DNA from: Fretibacter rubidus
GTDB lineage: Bacteria > Pseudomonadota > Alphaproteobacteria > Caulobacterales > Maricaulaceae
DNA length: 64,000 bases
Direction of reading: 5' to 3'
Assembly (NCBI RefSeq): GCF_041429785.1
Contig: NZ_CP163423.1
Span: forward strand, 620,001 to 684,000
Each line of letters opens with the position of its first letter. The first letter of the stretch is position 1. Below are positions 16,360 to 25,200 of this stretch, in pieces. The notes under the pieces were generated by a model. That model was not told the DNA's origin. It ran no database searches and saw nothing but the letters and a program-made list of their open reading frames with translations. Made by a program: the position numbers and the translations under genes.

Positions 16360-16887
16360 CTAAAGCTTGCCTTCAAATTCCGGCATTGGCCGCGCTGCGG
16401 CTTCGGCGTCTGTCGAAGCCGTTCCATTTTCTTTGATGTCGTTGATCAGCCACTCCATCTCTTTGATTTCGCGGCGCTGGGCTTTAATAATATCATTGGC
16501 AAGTGCCTTCACGCGCACATCGTCAATCTCGGCGCGCTCACTGGTCATGATGGCGATTGAGTGATGCGGGATCATGGCTTTCATCCAAGCTTCATCTTGG
16601 ACGGTCACTTGACTACGCACCAAGAAAAGAGCGGCTATAAAAACGAGTGCGCTCCCGCCAAAAATCGCGAGGTTAGCTTTCTTGTTCTTATACATGTTGA
16701 GCATGAAACCGAGCATGATAATGGCCATGGCAGCGCCCATATATATGGCCATATAGGTCCGAGTTTCAGAAAACCGAACGTGACTGAATTGATAACTATT
16801 CAGATACATGAGCCCCAACATGACGAGGGTTGAGGTTCCAATCATTGCGAAGAATAAGCCATAATTGTTTTTGTGTTGTGAATTCAT
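16360..16887 (-). CDS. DUF305 membrane-anchored protein
   Basis: 175 residues: three N-terminal membrane segments (about 9 to 28, 44 to 64 and 72 to 90) and a periplasmic DUF305 domain of the ferritin-like helical type. The domain keeps the signature MIPHHSIAIMTSERAE with His108-His109, and KALANDIIKAQRREIKEMEWL. DUF305 proteins are commonly linked to copper resistance, and the Met/His-rich helix could bind Cu. GGAAGGAG precedes the start. It is the first gene of a unit with the glutaredoxin-MauE fusion, directly below two CsoR-type operators. Confidence 0.85.
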   Translation of the reverse strand: MNSQHKNNYGLFFAMIGTSTLVMLGLMYLNSYQFSHVRFSETRTYMAIYMGAAMAIIMLGFMLNMYKNKKANLAIFGGSALVFIAALFLVRSQVTVQDEAWMKAMIPHHSIAIMTSERAEIDDVRVKALANDIIKAQRREIKEMEWLINDIKENGTASTDAEAAARPMPEFEGKL

Positions 16888-16901
16888 GCTCTACTCCTTC
16901 C

Positions 16902-16942
16902 ATACCCTATGTGGGTATTTTGTTTATACCTATATAGGGTAT
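16902..16942. promoter_or_regulatory. Tandem CsoR-type operators upstream of the DUF305 gene
   Basis: Two 17-bp imperfect palindromes of one pattern: ATACCCTATGTGGGTAT (16902 to 16918) and ATACCTATATAGGGTAT (16926 to 16942), 24 bases centre to centre. The half-sites ATACCC and GGGTAT match known operator halves of CsoR-family copper repressors. The first lies 15 bases from the DUF305 start codon, so a bound repressor would block its promoter. Confidence 0.72.
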
Positions 16943-17107
16943 AATGACAAGGGACGGAAATGGTTCCGAATTTCACGCAAACCATCACGAAGGGGGCTGT
17001 AATTGAAAAAACGACTGGTTGGATATACGCCGTGGAGCAAGAATGGGCGTCAGGCAGAGGCACAGTTTAGGCGGATGAAATCAATCCTGTCTCGAAAGAA
17101 TAATATC

Positions 17108-17953
17108 TTAATGACTATGTCCATTAGGGCCAGTCACCGTTGTTGCCCATAACACACAAAGCAGAACGAATAGAAATAGTACGGCTTCAAGGCCTAGTGA
17201 TTTGCGCAAGGCCGGACGTCCGACCAAAGGCGATTGTTGCAAAAGGATACCAATCCGGAATTTGTTAAAGGCTCCCGCACCCAATAAGATTAGGGCGGCC
17301 ACGAGTTTGACCATAAGCAAACGCTCGTAAAGCGTTGACCCGATATCCAATAGATTGCCGTTAAGTCGCCACAACAAATACAAGCCGGTGACAAATAAAA
17401 ATGGCACGGCCCATATTGCAACATGACTGAACCGCTCCGTTCTTAGGATCAGGTCTCTGTCTGACAATGTATCAGCAGGCCAGAGACTGAAGGGCGCGTA
17501 AAGCCAATATCCGGCAATAAGAATATGCGGAATGACCCATAGCGGAAGGAACGGCATGTTCTCGGCCGCTTGCGTATGCCCGGACGCCGCAAAGCCAGCG
17601 CTCAACAGGATAATCGAAAAAGCCGCAGTTATTTTTCTCAAAACACTCGGTTTTATAAAGCTGGAGAGAGTGGCTAGCCCCGCTCCAGCGATAAACGCCA
17701 AAAACTGAAAACCATTAGATTGCCAAACCCAGCCGAAAGTCTCTTGATTAAAGGCTTGCGAAAATGAGCCTGCTAATTGCCCATTGGCAATGATCAGCTT
17801 TAAGATGGCCCCTAAGATAAGCACCGCAACGAAGGTGCGTAGCCTCTTTAGTTTTTGCTGAATCCCGAGACAAAAATGCAACAAAGTACCGATTGTGACT
17901 AAAGCTCCGATATAGAGCATTAGTTTTGCAATCAGGGCCAAGGCGGTCAGCAT
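17108..17953 (-). CDS. copD: CopD-family copper import/resistance membrane protein
   Basis: 281 residues, all helical, with about eight membrane segments. The CopD domain is seen in the C-terminal half: HILIAGYWLYAPFSLW, then SHVAIWAVPFLFVTGLYLLWRL and the loop YERLLMVKLVAALILLGAGAFNKFRI, where the Lys/Asn-containing NKFR is conserved in the family. CopD works with CopC to move copper across the inner membrane. It is third in csoR-copC-copD, 8 bases after copC. The C-terminus ends GPNGHSH. Two-domain proteins of this length are normal for stand-alone CopD. Confidence 0.85.
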   Translation of the reverse strand: MLTALALIAKLMLYIGALVTIGTLLHFCLGIQQKLKRLRTFVAVLILGAILKLIIANGQLAGSFSQAFNQETFGWVWQSNGFQFLAFIAGAGLATLSSFIKPSVLRKITAAFSIILLSAGFAASGHTQAAENMPFLPLWVIPHILIAGYWLYAPFSLWPADTLSDRDLILRTERFSHVAIWAVPFLFVTGLYLLWRLNGNLLDIGSTLYERLLMVKLVAALILLGAGAFNKFRIGILLQQSPLVGRPALRKSLGLEAVLFLFVLLCVLWATTVTGPNGHSH

Positions 17954-17961
17954 GAAAACGC

Positions 17962-18321
17962 TTATTGGACTGTGAAGCTCAAGCTGCCTTTGACGACATG
18001 CCCGTCTTTAGAAACGGCTCTCCACGTCATCTCATATAACCCGCTTTTTAGCTCAGGCATTGGAATAGAGAATTTTGCTTCCCTAGATTTGGGCGGCGTG
18101 AAATCAACAACAACGGCTTTTCCCTCGCTATCTTTCAGAGAAAAAGTCGCCAGCCCTACCTTTTGCGCAAACACCAGATCAAAGACATCCGGCATCGTTT
18201 GGTAAACGCCGCCGTCTTCTAATGTAGCGGACTGGACCTTAGTGTGAGCCATAGCTGTAGGAGCCAGCAAAGACGCCATGAGAAAAGCCCCAAGCGTCAA
18301 TTTTAAAACAGATCTTTTCAT
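17962..18321 (-). CDS. copC: CopC-family periplasmic copper-binding protein
   Basis: 119 residues, a typical CopC length. A Sec signal ends at TAMA-HT (residue 25), leaving His as the first mature residue; an N-terminal His is the Cu(II) ligand in CopC proteins. The beta-sandwich shows LVFAQKVGLATFSL and the closing block YEMTWRAVSKDGHVVKGSLSFTV with the second conserved His (DGH). The Met-rich Cu(I) loop of classic CopC is absent, so it probably binds only Cu(II). AAGGA precedes the start. It is the middle gene of csoR-copC-copD. Confidence 0.9.
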   Translation of the reverse strand: MKRSVLKLTLGAFLMASLLAPTAMAHTKVQSATLEDGGVYQTMPDVFDLVFAQKVGLATFSLKDSEGKAVVVDFTPPKSREAKFSIPMPELKSGLYEMTWRAVSKDGHVVKGSLSFTVQ

Positions 18322-18332
18322 ATGCTTATCCT

Positions 18333-18605
18333 TCAGCGCTTCAACTTATCAAAAAGGTCTACCAGTTCCGCGACTTTCTCGCGCTGCGCTGTCTCATCGC
18401 CCGACTGGATGGCCGCGTTTACGCAACCCGCCGCGTGATCTTTGAGAATTTCGCTTTCCGCTCGTGCCATCGCGGATTTCACGGCTTGCATCTGGGTTAA
18501 AACATCAATGCAATAGCGTTCATCTTCCAGCATTTTAATAATGCCGCGCACTTGGCCCTCGATTCTTTTAAGGCGGTTAATCGTCTTGGGAGAATGTGCA
18601 GACAT
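18333..18605 (-). CDS. csoR: CsoR-family copper-sensing repressor
   Basis: 90 residues from the ATG at 18605 (GAGGA 8 bases upstream); the longer frame from 18665 would run into the operator. The all-helical DUF156 fold is clear: KTINRLKRIEGQVRGIIKMLE at 7 to 27. Cys32, His57 and Cys61 keep the C-x24-H-x3-C spacing of the Cu(I) site of Mycobacterium CsoR. Such repressors leave DNA when Cu(I) binds. Being first in an operon with copC-copD, with a palindromic operator in its own upstream region, it is probably autoregulated and also controls the divergent cus unit and the DUF305 unit. Confidence 0.86.
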   Translation of the reverse strand: MSAHSPKTINRLKRIEGQVRGIIKMLEDERYCIDVLTQMQAVKSAMARAESEILKDHAAGCVNAAIQSGDETAQREKVAELVDLFDKLKR

Positions 18606-18656
18606 TGTATTCCTCAATTTTATGAACACGAAAGCGTGACGCTTGCAGATGACAAC

Positions 18657-18673
18657 ATGCCCCATGGGGGTAT
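18657..18673. promoter_or_regulatory. CsoR-type operator between csoR and the cus unit
   Basis: The 17-mer ATGCCCCATGGGGGTAT has the same architecture as the two sites near 16.9 kb and includes the perfect 10-bp palindrome CCCCATGGGG. It lies 52 bases upstream of the csoR start on one side and touches the -35 of the divergent promoter on the other, so one bound repressor could silence both directions. Confidence 0.72.
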
Positions 18674-18702
18674 TTACTTTCTTAATCTCTTTGGTCTATA
18701 AT
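18673..18702 (+). promoter_or_regulatory. Promoter of the exported Cys-rich protein and cus genes
   Basis: A perfect -10, TATAAT, at 18697 to 18702 with a TTTACT -35 at 18673 to 18678 (18-base spacer). The -35 overlaps the last base of the CsoR-type operator. The expected start point, 6 to 7 bases after the -10, falls on or next to the A of the ATG at 18709, so the message is probably leaderless. Confidence 0.7.
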
Positions 18703-18708
18703 GCAAGG

Positions 18709-19128
18709 ATGAGAGTCATTTCGACAGTCATCTGCTTATTCGCAGCCTTCATTATGATGGCCACGCCTGTCATGGCGTGCTGCGTGACAGGTCATGTTGA
18801 TATGACTGTGGATTCAGTACAAGTATCTGAAACGGTATCTCCGCCTTGTCACACGGCCCCTGAAGTCAAATCAGGTGGGAGCGACACACAAACCCCTGAA
18901 AAATACTGCTCCTCTTGCGATGATTGCGCCGTGTCTTCGGCTTTTATGGCTGACAGCGACCCCGTTACCCATGCAAAAGCAGAGCTGACATTTGTAACGC
19001 TTATCAACATGCCGGCAACGCTTCCGCGCCCAGAAGTCCGCCTTTTGCGCATTACGGGTCCGCCTCCAAGGCAAGCTCACGGACGACTTGACAGCCCTTA
19101 CTCACGCTTCGACGCCCAACTTATTTAA
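18709..19128 (+). CDS. Exported Cys-rich protein, probable periplasmic copper binder
   Basis: 139 residues. The ATG at 18709 gives a clean Sec signal (hydrophobic 5 to 19, cleavage after VMA at 23); the longer frame from 18643 covers the operator and promoter and lacks a signal, so it is rejected. The mature protein opens with CC (24 and 25) and carries Cys47-His48 and the cluster YCSSCDDC (Cys67, Cys70, Cys73). The C-terminus is Arg/Pro-rich. I know no characterised family; its place at the head of the cus operon under a CsoR-type operator suggests a role in binding copper or in sensing at the cell envelope. Its stop codon overlaps the anti-ribosome-site arm of a stem that covers the cusC start. 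Confidence 0.68.
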   Translation: MRVISTVICLFAAFIMMATPVMACCVTGHVDMTVDSVQVSETVSPPCHTAPEVKSGGSDTQTPEKYCSSCDDCAVSSAFMADSDPVTHAKAELTFVTLINMPATLPRPEVRLLRITGPPPRQAHGRLDSPYSRFDAQLI

Positions 19129-19192
19129 TCTCCAAACAGACTGACTGTTCAGAGTTTTCCTCTGAGCCTATTCGCCTGTTTAATTGGAGATT
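19127..19192 (+). promoter_or_regulatory. Stem masking the cusC ribosome site
   Basis: AATCTCCAA (19127 to 19135), which contains the last two bases of the upstream stop codon TAA, is the exact complement of TTGGAGATT (19184 to 19192), which contains the GGAG site of cusC. Inside are ACAG/CTGT (19136 to 19139 with 19176 to 19179) and TCAGAG-5-CTCTGA (19149 to 19165). A ribosome ending the upstream gene would open the stem, so cusC translation is probably coupled to it. Confidence 0.65.
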
Positions 19193-19197
19193 TTCGG

Positions 19198-20541
19198 ATG
19201 TTTATCCGCCACACATCATTTTATCAGACCCGGTTTCGCACCGTCACGCTCTCGCTTTTACTTGGCGGTATAAGCGTTATGAGCTTGCAAGCTGCCGCCT
19301 TTGCTCAGGACGCGCTTTATGCACCTGATTTACTGGGCGCAGGTCCGACAACTATCGCGCAACAGCCGCAAGCTTCGATACGGGCTATGCCCTTTTCTGA
19401 ATTAGAAACGCAATTGCGCGCACATCCTTCGTTGGACGCGCTCAGCCTCAGCGCACAAGCCAATCGTCAACGTGCAGAAGGCGCGCTCGGACTGCCTGAT
19501 CCCGTCGTGTCACTCCAGTTAAATAATGTGCCGCTTTTTGATCCGTCTTTCTCTGAGTACCTTCCGTCCAATAAAGCCGTTGGCATTCGGCAGGCTTTGC
19601 CGAGCCGGTCTGAACGCAAAGCTAACTCGCTCAAATCCTTAAGAAGCGCTGCCCAACAAGAGCTGGAAGCTGAACAACAATATGCGAGGTTGCGCGGTCA
19701 GCTATTGGTTTACCTGATTGAGAAACAGAGCCTTGAGGCCCAACGGGATTTGGCACTCGCGCGTCAGTCAAAATATGACGAACTTTCTGACATCATCGAT
19801 ATTGAAATCAATGCAGGCCGCCCATTAGTGTTCCGTCTCGCAAAAGTTGATGTGGAACGCACAGAAGTTTCCAGAACCCTGGCTGAATTAGAAGGACGCG
19901 ACGCGCAGATAGACGCAGAGCTCATCAACCTCTTGGGTTTTATTCCTCAAACAGAAACGCCTGCGCTTTCCAAGACGCCTTGGACGGGTAATGCACTCGG
20001 GTTTTATGCCGTGCGCGTTGCCGATGCGAATGTTGATATATCCGATGCGGATGTTCAGCGCGCAGAAGCAGATTTTAAGCCCGATTGGGGGGTTAATCTA
20101 ACCTACCAACAGCGCGAGTCCGGCCAAGGCCCGCGCTCAAATTTTGACGGCGAAGATTGGGTCTCGGGCGGCGTCAGTTTTTCAATTCCACTTTGGGCGG
20201 GCAAACGCCAAGAACCTAATTTACGTGCCGCCAAGATGGATAGGAATGCCAGCATTGCTCGGCGTACGGCCATTGCGCGACAAGTCCAATCCGAGTGGTC
20301 ACGCTATGAAGCCCGCCGGGAAACAGCCGTTCAAAACATCCGCATTATTGAACAGAAAATCCGCGCGATTGAAACGCAGACAGACGCCCAACTAATCACA
20401 TATGAGTCCGGGAACGGCGATTATTCGCCAATCATCGACGGCGAAATCGCCATTCTCATGCTGCGCGCGGAAATCGTCAAAGAAAAAACTCTACGCGATC
20501 AAATGATTGCAAAAATGAACAGCCTTCTGGTGACATCATGA
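19198..20541 (+). CDS. cusC: CusC-type outer-membrane efflux channel (TolC family)
   Basis: 447 residues, the channel of the copper/silver exporter. A long N-region with signal peptide (cleavage near AFAQ, residue 37) precedes the first TolC repeat: FSELETQLRAHPSLDALSL, then GLPDPVVSLQLNNVPLFDP and IRQALPSRSERKAN. The second repeat has FKPDWGVNLTYQQRE and VSFSIPLWAGKRQEP. Long coiled coils join them. It starts the CusCBAF set, each gene overlapping the next by an ATGA. The GGAG site is inside a predicted stem. The sequence is not closely similar to czcC in this window, so the two systems are not recent duplicates. Confidence 0.85.
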   Translation: MFIRHTSFYQTRFRTVTLSLLLGGISVMSLQAAAFAQDALYAPDLLGAGPTTIAQQPQASIRAMPFSELETQLRAHPSLDALSLSAQANRQRAEGALGLPDPVVSLQLNNVPLFDPSFSEYLPSNKAVGIRQALPSRSERKANSLKSLRSAAQQELEAEQQYARLRGQLLVYLIEKQSLEAQRDLALARQSKYDELSDIIDIEINAGRPLVFRLAKVDVERTEVSRTLAELEGRDAQIDAELINLLGFIPQTETPALSKTPWTGNALGFYAVRVADANVDISDADVQRAEADFKPDWGVNLTYQQRESGQGPRSNFDGEDWVSGGVSFSIPLWAGKRQEPNLRAAKMDRNASIARRTAIARQVQSEWSRYEARRETAVQNIRIIEQKIRAIETQTDAQLITYESGNGDYSPIIDGEIAILMLRAEIVKEKTLRDQMIAKMNSLLVTS

Positions 20542-22283
20542 AATATTTTAAATTCGCTTTAGTCCTCACCAGTGCCCTTATTCTGGCAGCCTGTGACCCC
20601 GCGCCAAAGATGCCCTCAGCTTTGGAAGCCGGACATGACCATGCGGCCATGCAAGCCGGACAATCTCAGTCATCAAAAACGGATATGCCAGCAGAAGAGG
20701 TGAGCTCTTATACCTGCCCAATGCACCCGCATTATATTTCGACTGATCCCAATGGGAGCTGTCCGATTTGCGGCATGGACCTTGTGCCTGTTACGACAGA
20801 GGCCAAAGGGAGTGCGGGCGTATCTGTCTCGCCTGAGATGCTCCAAACAATGGGCATCAGAACAACCGTCGTCTCTGTTTCAGACTTCAATCAAGCCTTG
20901 CGAGCTTACGGCACAGTCGAGCCGAATACACGGCTGGAGTCTATGGCAGCCTCCCGTCTTGAAGGCTGGATCAGCGGCCTGACTGTTCGGGCGGAAGGTG
21001 ACAGCGTGCGCCGTGGGCAACGTCTTTATAGCATTTACACGCCTGATCTCATTGCAGCCCAAAAAGACTATCTGGCCTCACTTCAAATTGGCAATGCACG
21101 CCGAATCGCCTCGGTCCGCCAGAGGCTCATATCCAAAGGCATGCAAGAAAGCCTTGTGGAGCGATTGTCTGAGACCCGCGAGCTCATTGAGCGTGTGCCT
21201 GTTTATGCGGAAAGCTCGGGCGTCGTGACACAGCTCATGGTGCGCGACGGCGACTATCTCAAACCCGGAGATCCGATCCTGCAATTACAGGCCTATGATA
21301 AGGTCTGGGTTATTGCTTCGGTTCCGGAGTCCGACCTGCCGAAGATGGAAGTCGGCAAAACCGCCAATTTGAAATTTGAGAGCGCGCCTGACGCCGCAAA
21401 ATCGGGCAAGGTTGACTATATTTATCCGACCATAGACCCTAAAACGCGAACCGCCCGCGTGCGGATCAGTGTTGATAATACCTCCGGCTCTTTACGACCA
21501 GGCGCCTATGCCGACATCGTCTTTGAAGCTGACGAAACCGAAGCCTCCGCATCGCAGCTGTCTATTCCAAGCCAAGCCATATTACGCGACTCACGCGGGG
21601 CACATGTTATCGTCGCTTTGGGGGAAGGCCGTTTCGAGCCTCGGGATGTGACCATTGGAACAAGTGTTCGTGGTCGCACGGAGATATTATCAGGACTTGC
21701 TGAAGGCGAGCGTATTGTGGCCAGCGGTCAGTTTATGCTCGATTCCGAATTTAACCTGCGCGAAGGGCTTTCAAAACTCAACGTGCCTGCCACCGATTTT
21801 GACGAAAATACGCCTTTATCCGAGCTTCCCATAGACGGCTCTACGCTGAGCCAAATTGATCATATGGTCGATAGCGCGCTATATTTTCATGAAGCCTTGA
21901 TTGATGGCTATGCGATTGACCCGTACTTCCTCGATCCAACCCTCACATTAGTTGATAACCTGAAGGGCAGATTTGCAGGCTCTAAATTATCGCCGATTTT
22001 AGAACAGGCAGAAACGGCCATCCGCGGGGCGAAAGAGAATAAGACAGGTGAGCCCTTGGCCGCCCAGCTTTCGCAGTTGATGACTGCGCTTGACCCTTGG
22101 CTAACGCTGGGCGCGCCCGCTCACTATAAGAGCAAAGGCCTCATATTTTATAGCGATGATGAAACGGGGCGTCTTTGGCTGCAAGATGGCGGTCTACCCG
22201 CTAATCCTTATTCAGATGCAACAGCTCAAGTCATTTCATGGCCTGACCCTATGGCAGACGAGATGTCTGGCAGACAGCCATGA
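20538..22283 (+). CDS. cusB: CusB-type adaptor with heavy-metal-binding and DUF3347-like domains
   Basis: 581 residues, longer than the 400 or so of Escherichia coli CusB. Order: lipoprotein signal with lipobox (Cys19), a His/Met-rich tail, a heavy-metal-binding domain at 58 to 85 (YTCPMHPH then GSCPICGMDLVP), the adaptor core (VRAEGDSVRRGQRLYSIYTPD, IDPKTRTARVRISV, LRPGAYADIVF), and a C-terminal region from about 430 that resembles DUF3347, ending GRLWLQDGGLPANPYSDA. The adaptor bridges CusA and CusC and hands Cu(I)/Ag(I) to the pump. The two extra metal domains are known in CusB relatives from other bacteria. Coupled by ATGA to both neighbours. Confidence 0.9.
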   Translation: MKYFKFALVLTSALILAACDPAPKMPSALEAGHDHAAMQAGQSQSSKTDMPAEEVSSYTCPMHPHYISTDPNGSCPICGMDLVPVTTEAKGSAGVSVSPEMLQTMGIRTTVVSVSDFNQALRAYGTVEPNTRLESMAASRLEGWISGLTVRAEGDSVRRGQRLYSIYTPDLIAAQKDYLASLQIGNARRIASVRQRLISKGMQESLVERLSETRELIERVPVYAESSGVVTQLMVRDGDYLKPGDPILQLQAYDKVWVIASVPESDLPKMEVGKTANLKFESAPDAAKSGKVDYIYPTIDPKTRTARVRISVDNTSGSLRPGAYADIVFEADETEASASQLSIPSQAILRDSRGAHVIVALGEGRFEPRDVTIGTSVRGRTEILSGLAEGERIVASGQFMLDSEFNLREGLSKLNVPATDFDENTPLSELPIDGSTLSQIDHMVDSALYFHEALIDGYAIDPYFLDPTLTLVDNLKGRFAGSKLSPILEQAETAIRGAKENKTGEPLAAQLSQLMTALDPWLTLGAPAHYKSKGLIFYSDDETGRLWLQDGGLPANPYSDATAQVISWPDPMADEMSGRQP

Positions 22284-25200
22284 GCGAGCTTCACACTGAA
22301 AATTTAGCGGGCAATGATCCGTCTAAATCGGCCATTGCAAAGCTGATAGCCTGGTCGGTTGCCAATCAACTCATCATCATTGTTCTGGCTATAGCCCTCG
22401 CCGTTGGAGGCTGGTTGTCTCTCAAAGACATGCCGCTCGACGCGGTTCCTGATCTGACCGATACACAGGTGATCATCCGAACGGAATTTCCGGGACAGTC
22501 ACCACAAATCGTCGAAGATTTGGTGACCTATCCGCTTTCAACAAATTTATTGGGCCTTCCAAAGACAAAAGATGTCCGCGGCTCATCCATGTTTGGCACC
22601 AGCTTTGTCTATGTCATCTTTGAAGATAGCGTTGATCCCTATTGGGCGCGCTCGCGCGTCGTTGAAGCGCTTTCCCGCCTCGGGTCAGACCTCCCTGAAA
22701 ATGCTAATCCTCAGATTGGGCCTGATGCCACTGGGGTGGGCTGGATCTACCAATATGCTTTGGTTGATAAAACGGGGCAGACAGATTTGGCAGAGCTGCG
22801 CTCCCTTCAAGACTGGTTCTTAAAACTAGAGCTGTCCGGCGTGGAAGGCGTTTCGGAAGTGGCCTCCGTCGGCGGATTTGAGCGCGAATATCAAGTCCTC
22901 ATCGATCCAAACAAACTTGAATCTTATGACGTTTCAATTGCTCAACTTGCCCAGTCTATTCGCGCTGCCAGTAGCGAGGTTGGTGGCCGCGTGCTTGAGC
23001 AAGGCGAGACTGAATATGTCATCCGTTCATCAGGCTATGTCAAAACAGCCCTCGATTTGGAACAAGTCGTGGTGTTGGCGAAAGACGGCACGCCTGTGAT
23101 ATTATCAGATGTGGCCCGCATCGTTGAAGGTCCGGCCCTGCGGCGCGGGATTGTGGAGCTTAACGGTGAAGGTGAAACCGTGGCAGGTATCATCGTAATG
23201 CGCGACGGCGAAAACGCCTTGGAAGTCATTGACCGTGTAAAAGACAAGCTCGCGGAATTACAGCGTGGCCTACCGGACGGCCTGGAGATCGTCACTGTCT
23301 ATGACCGCGCGCCGCTCATTGAGGGAGCTGTGTCGTATCTAAAGAAGAAACTGATTGAGGAAGGCCTCGTCGTCGCCCTCGTCATATTTCTTTTCTTGCT
23401 TCACTTTAGGGCCGCCTTTGTCGCCGTGATCACTTTGCCGCTGGGCGTTCTTGGGGCTTTCATCATCATGTCAGGCCAAGGGGTGACGGCCAACATTATG
23501 TCATTGGGCGGCATAGCGATTGCGATTGGTGCAATGGTGGACGCGTCGATTGTTATGGTCGAAAACGGGGTGAGAAAACTCTCAGATTTGGGCGAAAAGC
23601 CTGACGAGCCAACGCGCAAACGCGTCCTCATTGAGGCGGCGCAAGAAGTTGGGCCCGGCCTCTTTTTCTCACTGCTGATAATTGTGGTTTCCTTTCTGCC
23701 TGTCTTTGCTTTGACAGGAGAGAGCTACCGCCTGTTCTCACCACTCGCCTTTACCAAAACCTATGCCATGGCGTTTGGAGCCCTACTATCGGTCACGCTT
23801 ATTCCGGTGCTGATGATTTGGCTCTTACGCGGCAAGATGCGTCCAGAGACAGCTAATCCGCTCAACCGTTTCTTTGTCTGGATTTATAAGCCCATCATCT
23901 GGGCCGCGCTTAAGTTAAAATGGGCAACGGTCCTCATCGCTCTCATCATTACGGCCAGTGTTATTATACCGGCTCAAAAGCTAGGCACTGAATTTATGCC
24001 TGCCTTATATGAGGGCGAACTTCTCTACATGCCGACGACCTTACCCGGCGTCTCCTCGACTAAGATGCGCGAAATCCTCGGCCAAACCAACCGCGTCATT
24101 AAAACGGTTCCCGAAGTCGAGTCGGTCTTTGGTAAGGCGGGACGCGCCGATACGGCAACTGACCCTGCGCCGCTGACCATGATTGAGAGCTGGATAAGAC
24201 TAAAGCCTAAGTCCGAATGGCGCGCAGGCATGACCGCCGACGGTATCGTGGATGATCTAAATAGCCGTCTTCAAATGCCGGGCCTCGTGAACTCTTGGGG
24301 TTATCCGATTAAAATTCGGATGGATATGGTCTCGACGGGTATTCGCACGCCCATTGGTATCAAGGTGACAGGTGATGACCTCACGCAAATCGAAGCGATT
24401 GCGCGCGAGATTGAAGGCGTTGTGACGGATATCCCCGGCACGCGCTCTGCATTTGCTGACCGGGTTCTCGGCGGTAAATATCTTGAGATTACACCTAACC
24501 GTTTGGAACTGGCGCGCCGCAATATCGACATGGGCGCTTTCCAAGGCGTTATCCAAACGGCACTGGGCGGGATGACATTAGCCGAGTTTGTTCAAGGCCG
24601 CGAGCGCTATAATATCATGCTGCGCTATGAACGCGCCTTTCGCGAAACCGATGCTGACATTGGCAATATTCAGATCCCAACGCCAACAGGCGCACACATT
24701 CCGCTGCGCGAGGTCGCAAGCGTGGCCTATACGGAAGGACCGCCCATGATCCGGTCTGAGAACGCGCGTCTTACGGGCTGGGTTTTCGTGGACATCGCAG
24801 GACGTGATCTTGGCGGCTATGTGGCTGAGGCGAAGGATATCGTTGCAGATGCCATCACCTTGCCGCCGGGTTATGCCGTGGAATGGTCGGGTCAATATGA
24901 GCAATTACAGCGCGCCAATGAGCGCCTGAAAATTGCCATTCCTGCCGCTATCGGTCTTATTTTTCTGCTCCTCATGCTCCATTTCGGCCGTCTTGACCGG
25001 ACACTGATCATCATGCTGTCTCTGCCATTCGGGCTCGTGGGCGGGTTATGGGCCGTTTATTTAGCGGGCTATAACCTCTCCGTTGCGGTCGCGGTTGGCT
25101 TCATCGCTCTGGGCGGTATTGCAGTCGAGACCGCCGTCGTCATGCTGCTCTATATCGATCAGCAAGTGCGCACAGATGAGCCAAAAACCCGTACAGAGCT

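Noticed and set aside
17003-17152. Plus-strand 49-codon frame starting at TTG (KKRLVGYTPWSKNGRQ)
   Set aside because: It has a fair GAAGGGGG upstream and protein-like composition, but a weak start, no family, and a 45-base overlap with copD. It may be a remnant; not strong enough to list.
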